The translations under genes were made by a program, and so were the position numbers. Positions 51,636-59,354 of a stretch of 64,000 nucleotides of DNA are shown piece after piece. Origin of the DNA: JAJDAH01 sp964487605 (lineage in GTDB: Bacteria > Myxococcota_A > Polyangia > Polyangiales > Polyangiaceae); contig CAZARU010000013.1 of NCBI GenBank assembly GCA_964487605.1, positions 1 to 64,000 on the forward strand, read 5' to 3'. Position 1 is the first letter of the stretch; each line of letters begins with the position of its first letter. Under the pieces are notes generated by a model. The model saw nothing but the letters and a program-made list of their open reading frames with translations, did not search any database and was not told the origin of the DNA.

Positions 51636-52412
51636 ATGACGCCTAGCCCGATGACCCGCTGGTCCGCGGTGTGGATCGCCACCGCCCTGACCCTTCCGGC
51701 CTGCGAGGACCCGCCGAAATCCGAAGCGAAGAGCGAGCCCGTGGCGTCGGCGGCGCCGGCGGCATCCGTCGCGACGCCCGCCGCGCCTTCGGGACCTCCG
51801 GACGTGTCGATCGGAGAGCTCGACGCGAAGGTGGGGTGGGCGACGGTGCTCATCGGTCAGCCCGACGGACGGTCGCGCCTGGACACCGAGCTGGCCCCTG
51901 CCAAGGAGCACATCGACGGCAAGTCGTTCCCCCTGCGCGTCGCTCGCAAGGCGAAGATGGCGTGGGTCGTGATGGCGGTGGACGCGCTGGCCGACCTCGG
52001 GGCGGCGACCATCGTCCTGAAGACCGAGACGCGCAAGGAGTTCCCGGCGGAGCTGACCTTCACGCCGCTCGCCAGGGTGAACGACCCTGCGCCCTGCAGC
52101 ATGGTCGCGATGATCCTGGAAGACCGCGGAACCGCGGTCTGGAAGATCGCGGGCGGCATGGCGAACAAGCGCGGGAAGGGATTCGCCGGACCGGACCTCT
52201 CCATGACCGGGGAGACCATCGAGCGGCGCGCCCCGGCTTGCGACTCGAAGCTCTTCTTCGTCTCGGCCGCCGAGGTGGTGGAGTGGGGTCTGGCGTACGA
52301 TCTCGCCGCGTCCGTCACTCAGCTCGACAAGAACAAGGCGAGCTTCGACACGTTCGTCCTGTTGCACGTGACGCCGGTCGCAGGCCGAAAGGTCGATCTG
52401 AGCGCGAACTGA
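51636..52412 (+). CDS. Lipoprotein with ExbD-like periplasmic segment
   Basis: The product is 258 residues. Signal ends at LPAC; a Pro/Ala-rich linker follows. The segment SFPLRVARKAKMAWVVMA, then VDALADLGAATIVLKTETR, resembles the periplasmic repeat of ExbD/TolR-type proteins, but no TM anchor precedes it, so it would be a free lipoprotein. Function unknown; the ExbD resemblance is tentative. Confidence 0.65.
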   Translation: MTPSPMTRWSAVWIATALTLPACEDPPKSEAKSEPVASAAPAASVATPAAPSGPPDVSIGELDAKVGWATVLIGQPDGRSRLDTELAPAKEHIDGKSFPLRVARKAKMAWVVMAVDALADLGAATIVLKTETRKEFPAELTFTPLARVNDPAPCSMVAMILEDRGTAVWKIAGGMANKRGKGFAGPDLSMTGETIERRAPACDSKLFFVSAAEVVEWGLAYDLAASVTQLDKNKASFDTFVLLHVTPVAGRKVDLSAN

Positions 52413-52482
52413 GAGGCCGACGCGGGGTGCGGTGCCCACCCACCCTTGACGCGCGCCCCGACTCAGAGAGACTCCGGGCATC

Positions 52483-53091
52483 GTGATCATCGACACGCTG
52501 CTGCTCGGACACTCCGACGACCGAACTCTCGAACGCATCACCGAAGCGTTCGACGGCATGACACCGCGTGGTCGCCTGATGGCCCTGCGCGGCCTGACGA
52601 AGAAGGCGATGGCGACGCTCTGGAAGGTCTGCAGCGAGGTCGCGCCGCTGGACGCCGACTTCTTCGTACCGTCGGCGACGGAGCCGCTCGAAGAGGTCAT
52701 CCACCACGGCAAGAACTCGCTGCCCTCCTTCAACTTCTTCCAGAAGCGCTTCTGCAAGGCCGACGACGACTCGGGCGAGCTGTACGGCTACAACCACCAG
52801 ACCATGGCGTGGGCGACCGGGCCAGGCTTCTACGTCGCGCACGGGGAGCCCGAGGGAACCGCCGGTGCGCTGAGTCAGTACGTGATCGACTACACCAGAC
52901 TGCCGCCGAAGAAGGCGAAGACCTGGCCGGAAATCGTCCCCCAGTCGTCGCGCCTCGGCCGTTTCGTGTACGCCGGCATGAAGGACTACATGCGGGGCGT
53001 CTCGTCCCACGTCTCGATCGGGAAGGCCGTCCGAGGTGGCGTGGAAACGGAGAACTACTTCGTCCTTTGCCGGGACGAGGCCGAAGGCTGA
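52483..53091 (+). CDS. Protein of unknown function, 202 aa
   Basis: The frame starts with GTG 52483 and has no signal peptide. It is rich in aromatic residues (NFFQKRFCKADDD, YGYNHQTMAWATGPGFYVAHG, RFVYAGMKDYMRG). I recognise no family. It ends 84 nt before the pseudokinase gene; a perfect inverted repeat lies in that gap. Confidence 0.65.
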   Translation: MIIDTLLLGHSDDRTLERITEAFDGMTPRGRLMALRGLTKKAMATLWKVCSEVAPLDADFFVPSATEPLEEVIHHGKNSLPSFNFFQKRFCKADDDSGELYGYNHQTMAWATGPGFYVAHGEPEGTAGALSQYVIDYTRLPPKKAKTWPEIVPQSSRLGRFVYAGMKDYMRGVSSHVSIGKAVRGGVETENYFVLCRDEAEG

Positions 53092-53111
53092 CCAGAATAG
53101 TCGAAAACCCG

Positions 53112-53137
53112 GTCCCGACGCCGTAGACTGTCGGGAC
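53112..53137. promoter_or_regulatory. Perfect 8-bp inverted repeat before the pseudokinase gene
   Basis: gtcccgac (53112-53119) and gtcgggac (53130-53137) are perfect complements separated by 10 nt. The element lies 38 nt before the GTG of the pseudokinase gene and 21 nt after the preceding stop. It could be a weak terminator for the upstream gene or a protein-binding operator; there is no T-tract, which slightly favours an operator. Confidence 0.45.
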
Positions 53138-53174
53138 GATGTGGACCTGCCACCTGGCCGGGGAGGACTGAGGC

Positions 53175-55643
53175 GTGGGACTTCCGCCGCGGCCGACGGG
53201 GGGCCTCGCGAGGACGCTGGGGCGCTACGAGTACATCTGCGAAATAGCCCGGAGCTTCTTCGGACCGCTGTGGGCGGCCAAACCCGTGAGCGGCGAGGGT
53301 GAAGGACTGCCCGCCACGGTTCGGCGCGTCAGCACCGCGGAGATCGGCGCGGCGACGGTGGATGCGGTGTGCGAGGGCGCCTGGTGGGGCATGGAGGTCG
53401 AGCATCGGGGCGTCGCTCGGGTCGTGGACGTCGTCGTCGGGGAGGACGAGGTCGGCATCGTCACCGATTACTTCGAGGGAGAGGCCCTGCGCGCTCTGCT
53501 CCGACAGGCCGGCATCAAGCGCAAGCCCTTCAGCGAGTCTGCGGCGCTTCGCGTGGGCAAGGACCTGTTGCTCGCCCTCGAGGCGGTACACGCCGCCGGC
53601 ACCAACCTGAGCGAGGACGAGCCGTTCGTCTTCGGGGGCGTCAGCCCCGACACCGTCTTCCTCGGTACCGACGGTGAGGTGCGGATCGCCGACGTCGGGC
53701 TCGCCACCATCGTCTCCGGCCTCGAGGCGTTCGCGAAGCACGCCGACCGGGCCGCCTATCTGGCGCCGGAGCTGTTCTCCGACGGCGCGAGGGCGAGCGC
53801 GAGCGCCGACGTTTTCTCGGTGGGCGTCATCCTCTGGGAGATGCTGTCGAATCGGCGCCTCTTCGTCGGAGCCAGCCACGACGCTATCGCGCTCAAGGTG
53901 AAGTCCGCGGCGATACCGCGCCTGGACGAGCTGAAGACTCCCGGCGCGGACCCGGTGAGCGCGACCCTGGCGAGCATCGTCGCCAGGGCGCTCGAGCGCG
54001 AGCCGAGCGCGCGGTACGAGACGGTTGGGGAGATGCTGGCCGCGGTGGACGGGTCCGGCCTGCTGCTCGGATCCGTCGGCGACTCCGGTCAGCTCGTCGC
54101 GGAGCTGGCCGAGGTGAGCATCGGCCCGCGACGGCGCGCCATCGACAAGGCGACGGGCTCCGACGAGAAGGTCCCGCTCAGCGCGAGGTTTCGCAGCCGA
54201 CGCCCCGCCGCCAAGCAATCGGGAGCGACCTGGACCGCCGCGCCAGGCGACGCTCCAAGGGGTCCGGCGTCCCCGTTCGCGAGTCCCCCCGCGCCCCCGG
54301 TTGCGAGCCCACCGGCCCCACCCGTCGCGAGCCCACCGGCCCCGCCCGTCGCGAGCCCGCCACCACCCCATGCCACTCCATCGCCCGCCCCCACGGACAC
54401 CACCGCGGCGCCCTCCACGCCTCCCAGCACCGTGGAGCCGGACACACTGCCACGACCCGACCCGCCCCCGCGGCGTCCGCCCGCGAAGCAGACGATGCTC
54501 GGCATGCCCTCCCCGCTCGGGCCGCCTCCGCTCGGTGCGAGCCCGCCACCGCTCCCCGTGACCGGCGCGAGTCCGCCACCGCTCCCCGTGACGGGCGCGA
54601 GTCCGTCACCCCCCGCTGCCGCAGGCCCGCCACCGCCGCGGCAACCTGCACCGCCGGGGCCCGCGGGCAAGCGAACGATGCTCGGCATGCCGTCCCCGCT
54701 GGCTCCCCCGCCCGCCTTCGGGAGCGAAGAGGCTTCCACGATGCCGAGCGTGCGCGACATTCACGTCTCACGCATCGAGCCACCGTCGGAGCCGCCACCC
54801 AGCATCGAACCCGAGCTGTCGAGTCTCGACGCCATCAGCATTCACGACGTGGAACCCCTCGACAGCTCGGACGCGCCCACCTTGCCTCCGAAGGACGTCC
54901 CGCCTCCGCCGGCGTTCCTCACGGAAGAGTCCGGAACGCTCGCGAGCGGTGCGCCGAAGAAGGAAGTGGACGCATGGGTCAAGGCGCTGACGACTCCCGT
55001 CGACGACGAGGACGCCGTCGAGCAAGCCCCGGCGATCTCGATGCCCATCGACGACGGTCCCGTGAGCTCATTCGGGGCCGCGATGGCGTTCCGCGACCCG
55101 TCGGCAGCAGCGGCCGCGGACTCGATGGATCAAGCGTTCGCTCGGGCACGGGATGGCAACGGAGCGTCGGACTTCGGGTCCACCGCCGACGCCGACGCGC
55201 CGCCGGTCGTTCCCGACCGCACCAAGAAGCTGCGTGTGGTCGTCGGGAGCGTCGTGGGCGGGCTCGCGGTCCTCGCGATCCTCGCGCTCCTCTTCGGCCG
55301 CACCAAGCCCGCGCCGGAGTCCGTCTCGGCCGAGGCGAAGACGCCCGTCGAGGTGGCGCCCGCGCCCGCACCCGCACCCGCACCCGTCGAAACCGCCGCC
55401 GCGCCTCCAGAGGCGCCGCCAGGCGAGAGCGCGTCACCTGCACCACCGGCGTCCGAGGCACCGGCCGCCGACGCTGGCCGCCCGCCGCAGCAGGCCGCGG
55501 TCGAGCCGAAGCCTCCGGAAGCACCTGCACCCGCAGCGCAGCCCGCACCCGCACGGCGCAGCGCACCCGCGCCGCGTGAAGCGCCGGTGCCGCGCGCGGC
55601 GCCGAAGAAGCCACGCAAGAAGTTCACCCCTGACGACATCTAG
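53175..55643 (+). CDS. Transmembrane pseudokinase with Pro-rich repeats (module copy B)
   Basis: The product is 822 residues from GTG with ribosome-binding site gggaggac. The N-terminal ~290 residues follow the protein-kinase fold (YLAPELF, VFSVGVILWEMLSNRRLF), but catalytic motifs are lost: no GxGxxG (ICEIARSFFGPLW), the Lys of VAIK is absent, HRDLKPDN is FGGVSPDTVF (residues 153-162) and DFG is DVG (173-175). A Pro/Ala linker (~350-670) has tandem repeats and two copies of TMLGMPSP. A TM at about 686-706 and a Pro-rich tail ending in basic residues and PDDI follow. It is a likely non-catalytic scaffold. A TPR-like partner gene follows 44 nt later. Confidence 0.87.
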   Translation: MGLPPRPTGGLARTLGRYEYICEIARSFFGPLWAAKPVSGEGEGLPATVRRVSTAEIGAATVDAVCEGAWWGMEVEHRGVARVVDVVVGEDEVGIVTDYFEGEALRALLRQAGIKRKPFSESAALRVGKDLLLALEAVHAAGTNLSEDEPFVFGGVSPDTVFLGTDGEVRIADVGLATIVSGLEAFAKHADRAAYLAPELFSDGARASASADVFSVGVILWEMLSNRRLFVGASHDAIALKVKSAAIPRLDELKTPGADPVSATLASIVARALEREPSARYETVGEMLAAVDGSGLLLGSVGDSGQLVAELAEVSIGPRRRAIDKATGSDEKVPLSARFRSRRPAAKQSGATWTAAPGDAPRGPASPFASPPAPPVASPPAPPVASPPAPPVASPPPPHATPSPAPTDTTAAPSTPPSTVEPDTLPRPDPPPRRPPAKQTMLGMPSPLGPPPLGASPPPLPVTGASPPPLPVTGASPSPPAAAGPPPPRQPAPPGPAGKRTMLGMPSPLAPPPAFGSEEASTMPSVRDIHVSRIEPPSEPPPSIEPELSSLDAISIHDVEPLDSSDAPTLPPKDVPPPPAFLTEESGTLASGAPKKEVDAWVKALTTPVDDEDAVEQAPAISMPIDDGPVSSFGAAMAFRDPSAAAAADSMDQAFARARDGNGASDFGSTADADAPPVVPDRTKKLRVVVGSVVGGLAVLAILALLFGRTKPAPESVSAEAKTPVEVAPAPAPAPAPVETAAAPPEAPPGESASPAPPASEAPAADAGRPPQQAAVEPKPPEAPAPAAQPAPARRSAPAPREAPVPRAAPKKPRKKFTPDDI
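54279..54350 (+). repeat. 24-nt tandem repeat, three copies, in the pseudokinase linker
   Basis: Three copies of a 24-nt unit beginning gcgag (54279, 54303, 54327) encode Ala-Ser-Pro-Pro-Ala-Pro-Pro-Val. Copies 2 and 3 differ at one base. It is an expansion of a Pro-rich linker, prone to copy-number change. Confidence 0.85.
54534..54593 (+). repeat. 30-nt tandem repeat, two copies plus partial, in the pseudokinase linker
   Basis: Units at 54534-54563 and 54564-54593 encode GASPPPLPVT twice; a third partial unit (GASPSPP) follows. They differ at three bases and lie in the same Pro-rich linker. Confidence 0.8.
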
Positions 55644-55687
55644 CGCCTGGCCGCGCGGACGTGCCAGGCAACCGAGGAGAGAGCGAA

Positions 55688-56713
55688 ATGACGCGAAGGG
55701 TTCGAAGAATGGCGCTCGTGGGCGTGGTCGCCGCGCTGGCTCTCGCGTCGCCGGGCGCGGCGTACGCCGACGGAGCGGCGCTCGACCAGGCGACGCCCAA
55801 GCAGCTCGACGACGCGAAGACGCAGTACAAGAAGGCGAAGAAGGCCTTCGACAAGAAGAACTTCGAGGAGGCGCTGGCAGGATTTCGCGACTCCTACGGC
55901 ACGGTGGCCAGCCCGAACTCCCACCTCATGGTCGCGCGAACGCTGGTGGAGCTCGGGCGAACGGTGGAGGCCTACCAGGAGTTCGACGCGACCGCCGCGG
56001 AAGCCGACGCGGCCGCCAAGGCGGACGAGAAGTACGCGCAGACGGCTCAGTCCGCGCGCAACGAGATGAACGAAGTGCGCAAGAAGCTCGGGATGCTCAA
56101 GGTCATCGTCGCGGATCCGTCGCCGGGTGCGAAGGTGAGCGTCGGCGACGCCGAGCTCCCCTCGTCGTCGTGGGGCAAGGAAGTCCCCAAGGAGCCGGGG
56201 AAGTACGTCGTGACGCTGACGACCCCGTCGGGCAGCAAGGTCCAGCGCGAAGTGCAGCTCGACGCCGGCGGAGGGGCCTCCATCGATCTGGCCGAAGCGT
56301 CCGAAGCCACGCAGGCAGGGGAAGCGCCACCGACGGAGGAGTCGGCAGCCGTGGAGCTCGACTCGAAGAAGGGCGGAGGCCGAACGCTGGCGTACGTCGC
56401 CGGCGGCATCGGAGTCCTCGGCCTTGCGACCTTCGGCATCTTCGGCGCGATGAACAACTCCGCCTTCGGAAAGCTCGAGGACCGTTGCACCAACGGCCAG
56501 TGCCCGCCGGATCTCCAGGACGACCGAGACAGCGGCGAGACGTACCAGACGGTGGCCAACGTCGGTCTCGTGGTCGGCGTGGTGGGCCTCGCCGCTGGCA
56601 CGGTGCTGTTTCTGACCAGCAAGCCGAGCCAGGAGGCGACGACCGCCGCCCGCGGACCGAGGGTCGGCGTCGGCGTTGGCCCAGGCTCGGTCACCGTGGC
56701 CGGCTCGTTCTGA
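55688..56713 (+). CDS. TPR-like/two-TM envelope protein, paralogue of module copy A
   Basis: The product is 341 residues. ATG 55688 has a good Shine-Dalgarno (gaggagag). Signal peptide ALVGVVAALALASPGAAYA is followed by a TPR-like helical region (AKKAFDKKNFEEALAGF, MVARTLVELGRTVEAYQEF), a PEGA-like part and a C-terminal two-TM region around CTNGQCPPD and NVGLVVGVVGLAAGTVLFLT. The same architecture and the DxCxxGxCP signature occur at 29359-30348. It follows the pseudokinase by 44 nt; the next lipoprotein starts inside its stop (TGATG). Confidence 0.85.
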   Translation: MTRRVRRMALVGVVAALALASPGAAYADGAALDQATPKQLDDAKTQYKKAKKAFDKKNFEEALAGFRDSYGTVASPNSHLMVARTLVELGRTVEAYQEFDATAAEADAAAKADEKYAQTAQSARNEMNEVRKKLGMLKVIVADPSPGAKVSVGDAELPSSSWGKEVPKEPGKYVVTLTTPSGSKVQREVQLDAGGGASIDLAEASEATQAGEAPPTEESAAVELDSKKGGGRTLAYVAGGIGVLGLATFGIFGAMNNSAFGKLEDRCTNGQCPPDLQDDRDSGETYQTVANVGLVVGVVGLAAGTVLFLTSKPSQEATTAARGPRVGVGVGPGSVTVAGSF

Positions 56714-57129
56714 TGCGGCGCCTGCTCGCTGCGTCGCTCGTCGCGCTGCCGGCGGCAGCGTGTACCAACGACTACGGCGACTTCGAGTTCGGAGGCGGGA
56801 GGCTCGATGGCGGCGGAGCCGGAGGAAGCGCGGGAGCGGCGGGCTCGGGTGGCGCGGCGGGCTCGACCGCCGGGGCCTCGGGGGCCGCGGGCGCAGCCGG
56901 CACCGCCGGCGAGGGCAGCGGATGTCGTCACAACGCGGACTGCGGGACCATCACCGGGATCTGCGCCGCGGGGCTCTGCTTGTGCGGCGGCGAAGCGTGC
57001 GTCGCCGGCGAAACCTGCGTGCGCCGTGGCATGACCACGGGGTGCAGCTGCAACGGCAGAGGTGCCTGCGACTCGTCCGAAACTTGCTGCCCCGGCTCCC
57101 GCGGCTGTACGGACGGCGCATGCGATTGA
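56713..57129 (+). CDS. NDYG-type Cys/Gly-rich lipoprotein 1
   Basis: The product is 138 residues. Lipobox LPAAAC precedes mature TNDYGDFEFGGG. A Gly/Ala/Ser linker of ~45 residues follows, then ~12 Cys (CLCGGEACVAGETC, CNGRGACDSSETCC). Start overlaps the preceding stop (TGATG). The first of two adjacent paralogues. Function unknown. Confidence 0.82.
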   Translation: MRRLLAASLVALPAAACTNDYGDFEFGGGRLDGGGAGGSAGAAGSGGAAGSTAGASGAAGAAGTAGEGSGCRHNADCGTITGICAAGLCLCGGEACVAGETCVRRGMTTGCSCNGRGACDSSETCCPGSRGCTDGACD

Positions 57130-57617
57130 CCGTCGGCCTCCTGTCGGTCCTCGCGCTGGCGTCGTGCCAGAACGACTACGGCCAGTTCGCGTTCGGCGTC
57201 GCGGACGGCGCCGCGCCGGACGGCGCGCAGCCCGACGCTCCCGTCACGCCGGACGGGGCCCCCGTCACGTGCAAGTCCGGTGAGCTGCTCTGTGACGGGC
57301 GCTGCGTGTCCAGGGACCACCGCGAGCACTGCGGTTCGTGTGGAAACGACTGCACGGCCCTCGGCCTCGGCGCGGGGTTCGTCTGCTCGAACGGCGCGTG
57401 CGGCTGCGGCCTGCCGAGTCGATGCGGGGAACAGCCGGGCGCGGACTGCACCAGCGCCGGCGGCGTCTGCGAGTGCGGCGGGGTGACGTGTCGGCGCGGC
57501 GAAGCCTGCACGGGGAGCGGTGCCGACCAGGAATGCTCGTGCAACGGCGAGGGCGGCTGCGCCGACGGGCAAACTTGCTGTCCGAGTCCCAAGGGCTGCT
57601 CGGACGAGCCCTGCTGA
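57120..57617 (+). CDS. NDYG-type Cys-rich lipoprotein 2
   Basis: The product is 165 residues. Signal LLSVLALASC precedes mature QNDYGQFAFGVADG, matching the NDYGxFxFG start of the preceding gene. The mature body has many Cys (CGSCGNDC, CECGGVTCRRGEAC) and the same C-terminal CNGEGGCADGQTCCP ending. Its ATG overlaps the end of the first paralogue by 10 nt. A tandem duplication with divergence of the middle. Confidence 0.82.
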   Translation: MRLTVGLLSVLALASCQNDYGQFAFGVADGAAPDGAQPDAPVTPDGAPVTCKSGELLCDGRCVSRDHREHCGSCGNDCTALGLGAGFVCSNGACGCGLPSRCGEQPGADCTSAGGVCECGGVTCRRGEACTGSGADQECSCNGEGGCADGQTCCPSPKGCSDEPC

Positions 57618-57618
57618 C

Positions 57619-58434
57619 TCAGTCCACGGTGACCGCGGCGATCGTCACCGCGTCACGCGCCGTCATGAGCCGCGTCGCCCGCCGATCGTTCGCGACGCTG
57701 AACGGCACGTCCTGCAGCGTGCCCGGGAACGCGAGCGCCTCGACGTCGAGCACCGCCACGAGGCCCGTGGAGTCGGTCTCGGCGACGGCGTCCGACCACG
57801 TGCCACCGGTACGGTAGGCGACGCTCGCCGAGCCGGGCGGCGTCACCGAGACGCCGGCGACGGGACCGCCGGCGGAGACGAACTGCAGCACCACCTGCGC
57901 CTTCGTGGGGTCGGGTTGGTTCGTCGAGAGCAGCGTGGCGAAAATTTGATCGACGACGCCGCGAGAGACGACGGGCGCCTGCTCCGGCTGCATCGAACCA
58001 GGTTCGATGGGCCACAGCGCGGCCATCACGTCCTGCGATCCGCCGGTCGGCGATGCGCCGAGCCACGTCCCCGCGGCGGTGCGGACGCCCGCGAGCTCGA
58101 ACGGGACGCCCGCGGTTCCGTCGTAGGTCGTCATGACGAACCCGCCGGATTCGGCCTCGGCCACGACGTCCGCGAGCCCCGCGAACGCATCGACGAGCTC
58201 CAGCTCTTCACCGCCAACGACGACGACGACTCCCGTGAGCAGGCTCCCGCCGTCGCCGGGCGCAGCGTCTTGCGACCCCGTCCCGCCGGCCCCACCCGAA
58301 CCCCCGACGCCCCCGCCGACACCCCCACCGACGCCGAGGCTGCCCGGGTCCACGCCCGCGGGTCGCTTCTCTTCGCGCTGGCAAGCCGCGAACGCGACTG
58401 CCGCCGCGAGGGCGAGCAGGCCGACGTGCTTCAC
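57619..58434 (-). CDS. Lipoprotein with possible carboxypeptidase-regulatory-like domain
   Basis: The product is 271 residues from GTG 58434. Signal LLALAAAVAFAAC has a lipobox; a Gly-rich linker follows. The C-terminal part (AGGPVAGVSVTPPG, AETDSTGLVAVLDVEAL) resembles a carboxypeptidase-regulatory-like beta-sandwich used in surface proteins. No catalytic residues are seen. Convergent with the second NDYG lipoprotein, 1 nt apart. The function is unknown. Confidence 0.72.
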   Translation of the reverse strand: MKHVGLLALAAAVAFAACQREEKRPAGVDPGSLGVGGGVGGGVGGSGGAGGTGSQDAAPGDGGSLLTGVVVVVGGEELELVDAFAGLADVVAEAESGGFVMTTYDGTAGVPFELAGVRTAAGTWLGASPTGGSQDVMAALWPIEPGSMQPEQAPVVSRGVVDQIFATLLSTNQPDPTKAQVVLQFVSAGGPVAGVSVTPPGSASVAYRTGGTWSDAVAETDSTGLVAVLDVEALAFPGTLQDVPFSVANDRRATRLMTARDAVTIAAVTVD

Positions 58435-58487
58435 GGCGAGGAACGTACCGCGCACGATGGGGCGCGGCAAGATCGGCGCCGAGCGCG

Positions 58488-59354
58488 TCAGAGCCCTGGG
58501 AGCGTCGCCTTGTACTTGCGCTGGGCGTCGATGACGCGAGCGTAGACCTCGCGGCGCGGGCGTCGACTCCAGGCCGCGAGTTCGACGGAGATCTCGCGGG
58601 CGGAGTCCCCTTCCGCGAGCATGCGCGCGATGCGGTCGTCCAGCGTCGCATCGGAGACCTGTTCGAGCGCGGGACGCGTGCCCGGTCCGAGCACGATCGT
58701 CACCTCGCCCATCCACGTTCGTTCGTTCCCCGCGACGTCGGCGAGGCGGCCGCGCACGACCTCCTCGTGGATCTTCGTGAGCTCGCGGCACACGGCCACC
58801 TCGCGGTCGGGCATCGCTCGCGCGAGGTCGGCCAGCGTGTCGGCGGTGCGCGTCGGGGCCTCGAAGAGCACCACGGGCTCCTCCGCCTCGACGATCCGGG
58901 CGATGGCGACTCGACGCTTCTGCCCCCTGCGCGGCAGGAACCCGAGGAACGTGAACGGCCCCTCCACGAGGCCGCTCAGGGCGACCGCCGCGGTGACGGC
59001 GCTGGGACCCGGTACCACGACCACCTCCGCGCCGGCCTTCAGCGACGCCCGCACGAGCTGCGCGCCGGGATCGCTCACGGCCGGGGTCCCGGCGTCCGTG
59101 ACGAGGGTGACGTTCCGCCCTTCCACCAGGTGCCTCACTACGGCGCCTATCGCGATGTCCGTCGCGTGCGCCTCGATGGACAGGAGGACCTTGCCGTGGA
59201 TGTCGAGGTGGGACAGCAAGGCGCGCGTGCGGCGAGTGTCCTCCGCCGCGACCACGTCGCACTCGCGCAGAACCTCGACCGCGCGAAACGTGATGTCCCC
59301 CAGGTTGCCGATGGGAGTTCCCGTGACGTGCAACCGCCCGAGTCGTCTCATCAT
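58488..59354 (-). CDS. rsmI: 16S rRNA (cytidine1402-2'-O)-methyltransferase
   Basis: The product is 288 residues, the normal RsmI length. SAM-dependent methyltransferase motifs: LHVTGTPIGNLGDI, AAEDTRRTRALL, VTDAGTPAVSDPG and VVPGPSAVTAAVALSG. It modifies C1402 of 16S rRNA near the P site. The ATG (59352-59354) overlaps the sigma-factor stop (ATGA), so translation is coupled to it. The ending RKYKATLPGL is plausible. Confidence 0.95.
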   Translation of the reverse strand: MMRRLGRLHVTGTPIGNLGDITFRAVEVLRECDVVAAEDTRRTRALLSHLDIHGKVLLSIEAHATDIAIGAVVRHLVEGRNVTLVTDAGTPAVSDPGAQLVRASLKAGAEVVVVPGPSAVTAAVALSGLVEGPFTFLGFLPRRGQKRRVAIARIVEAEEPVVLFEAPTRTADTLADLARAMPDREVAVCRELTKIHEEVVRGRLADVAGNERTWMGEVTIVLGPGTRPALEQVSDATLDDRIARMLAEGDSAREISVELAAWSRRPRREVYARVIDAQRKYKATLPGL

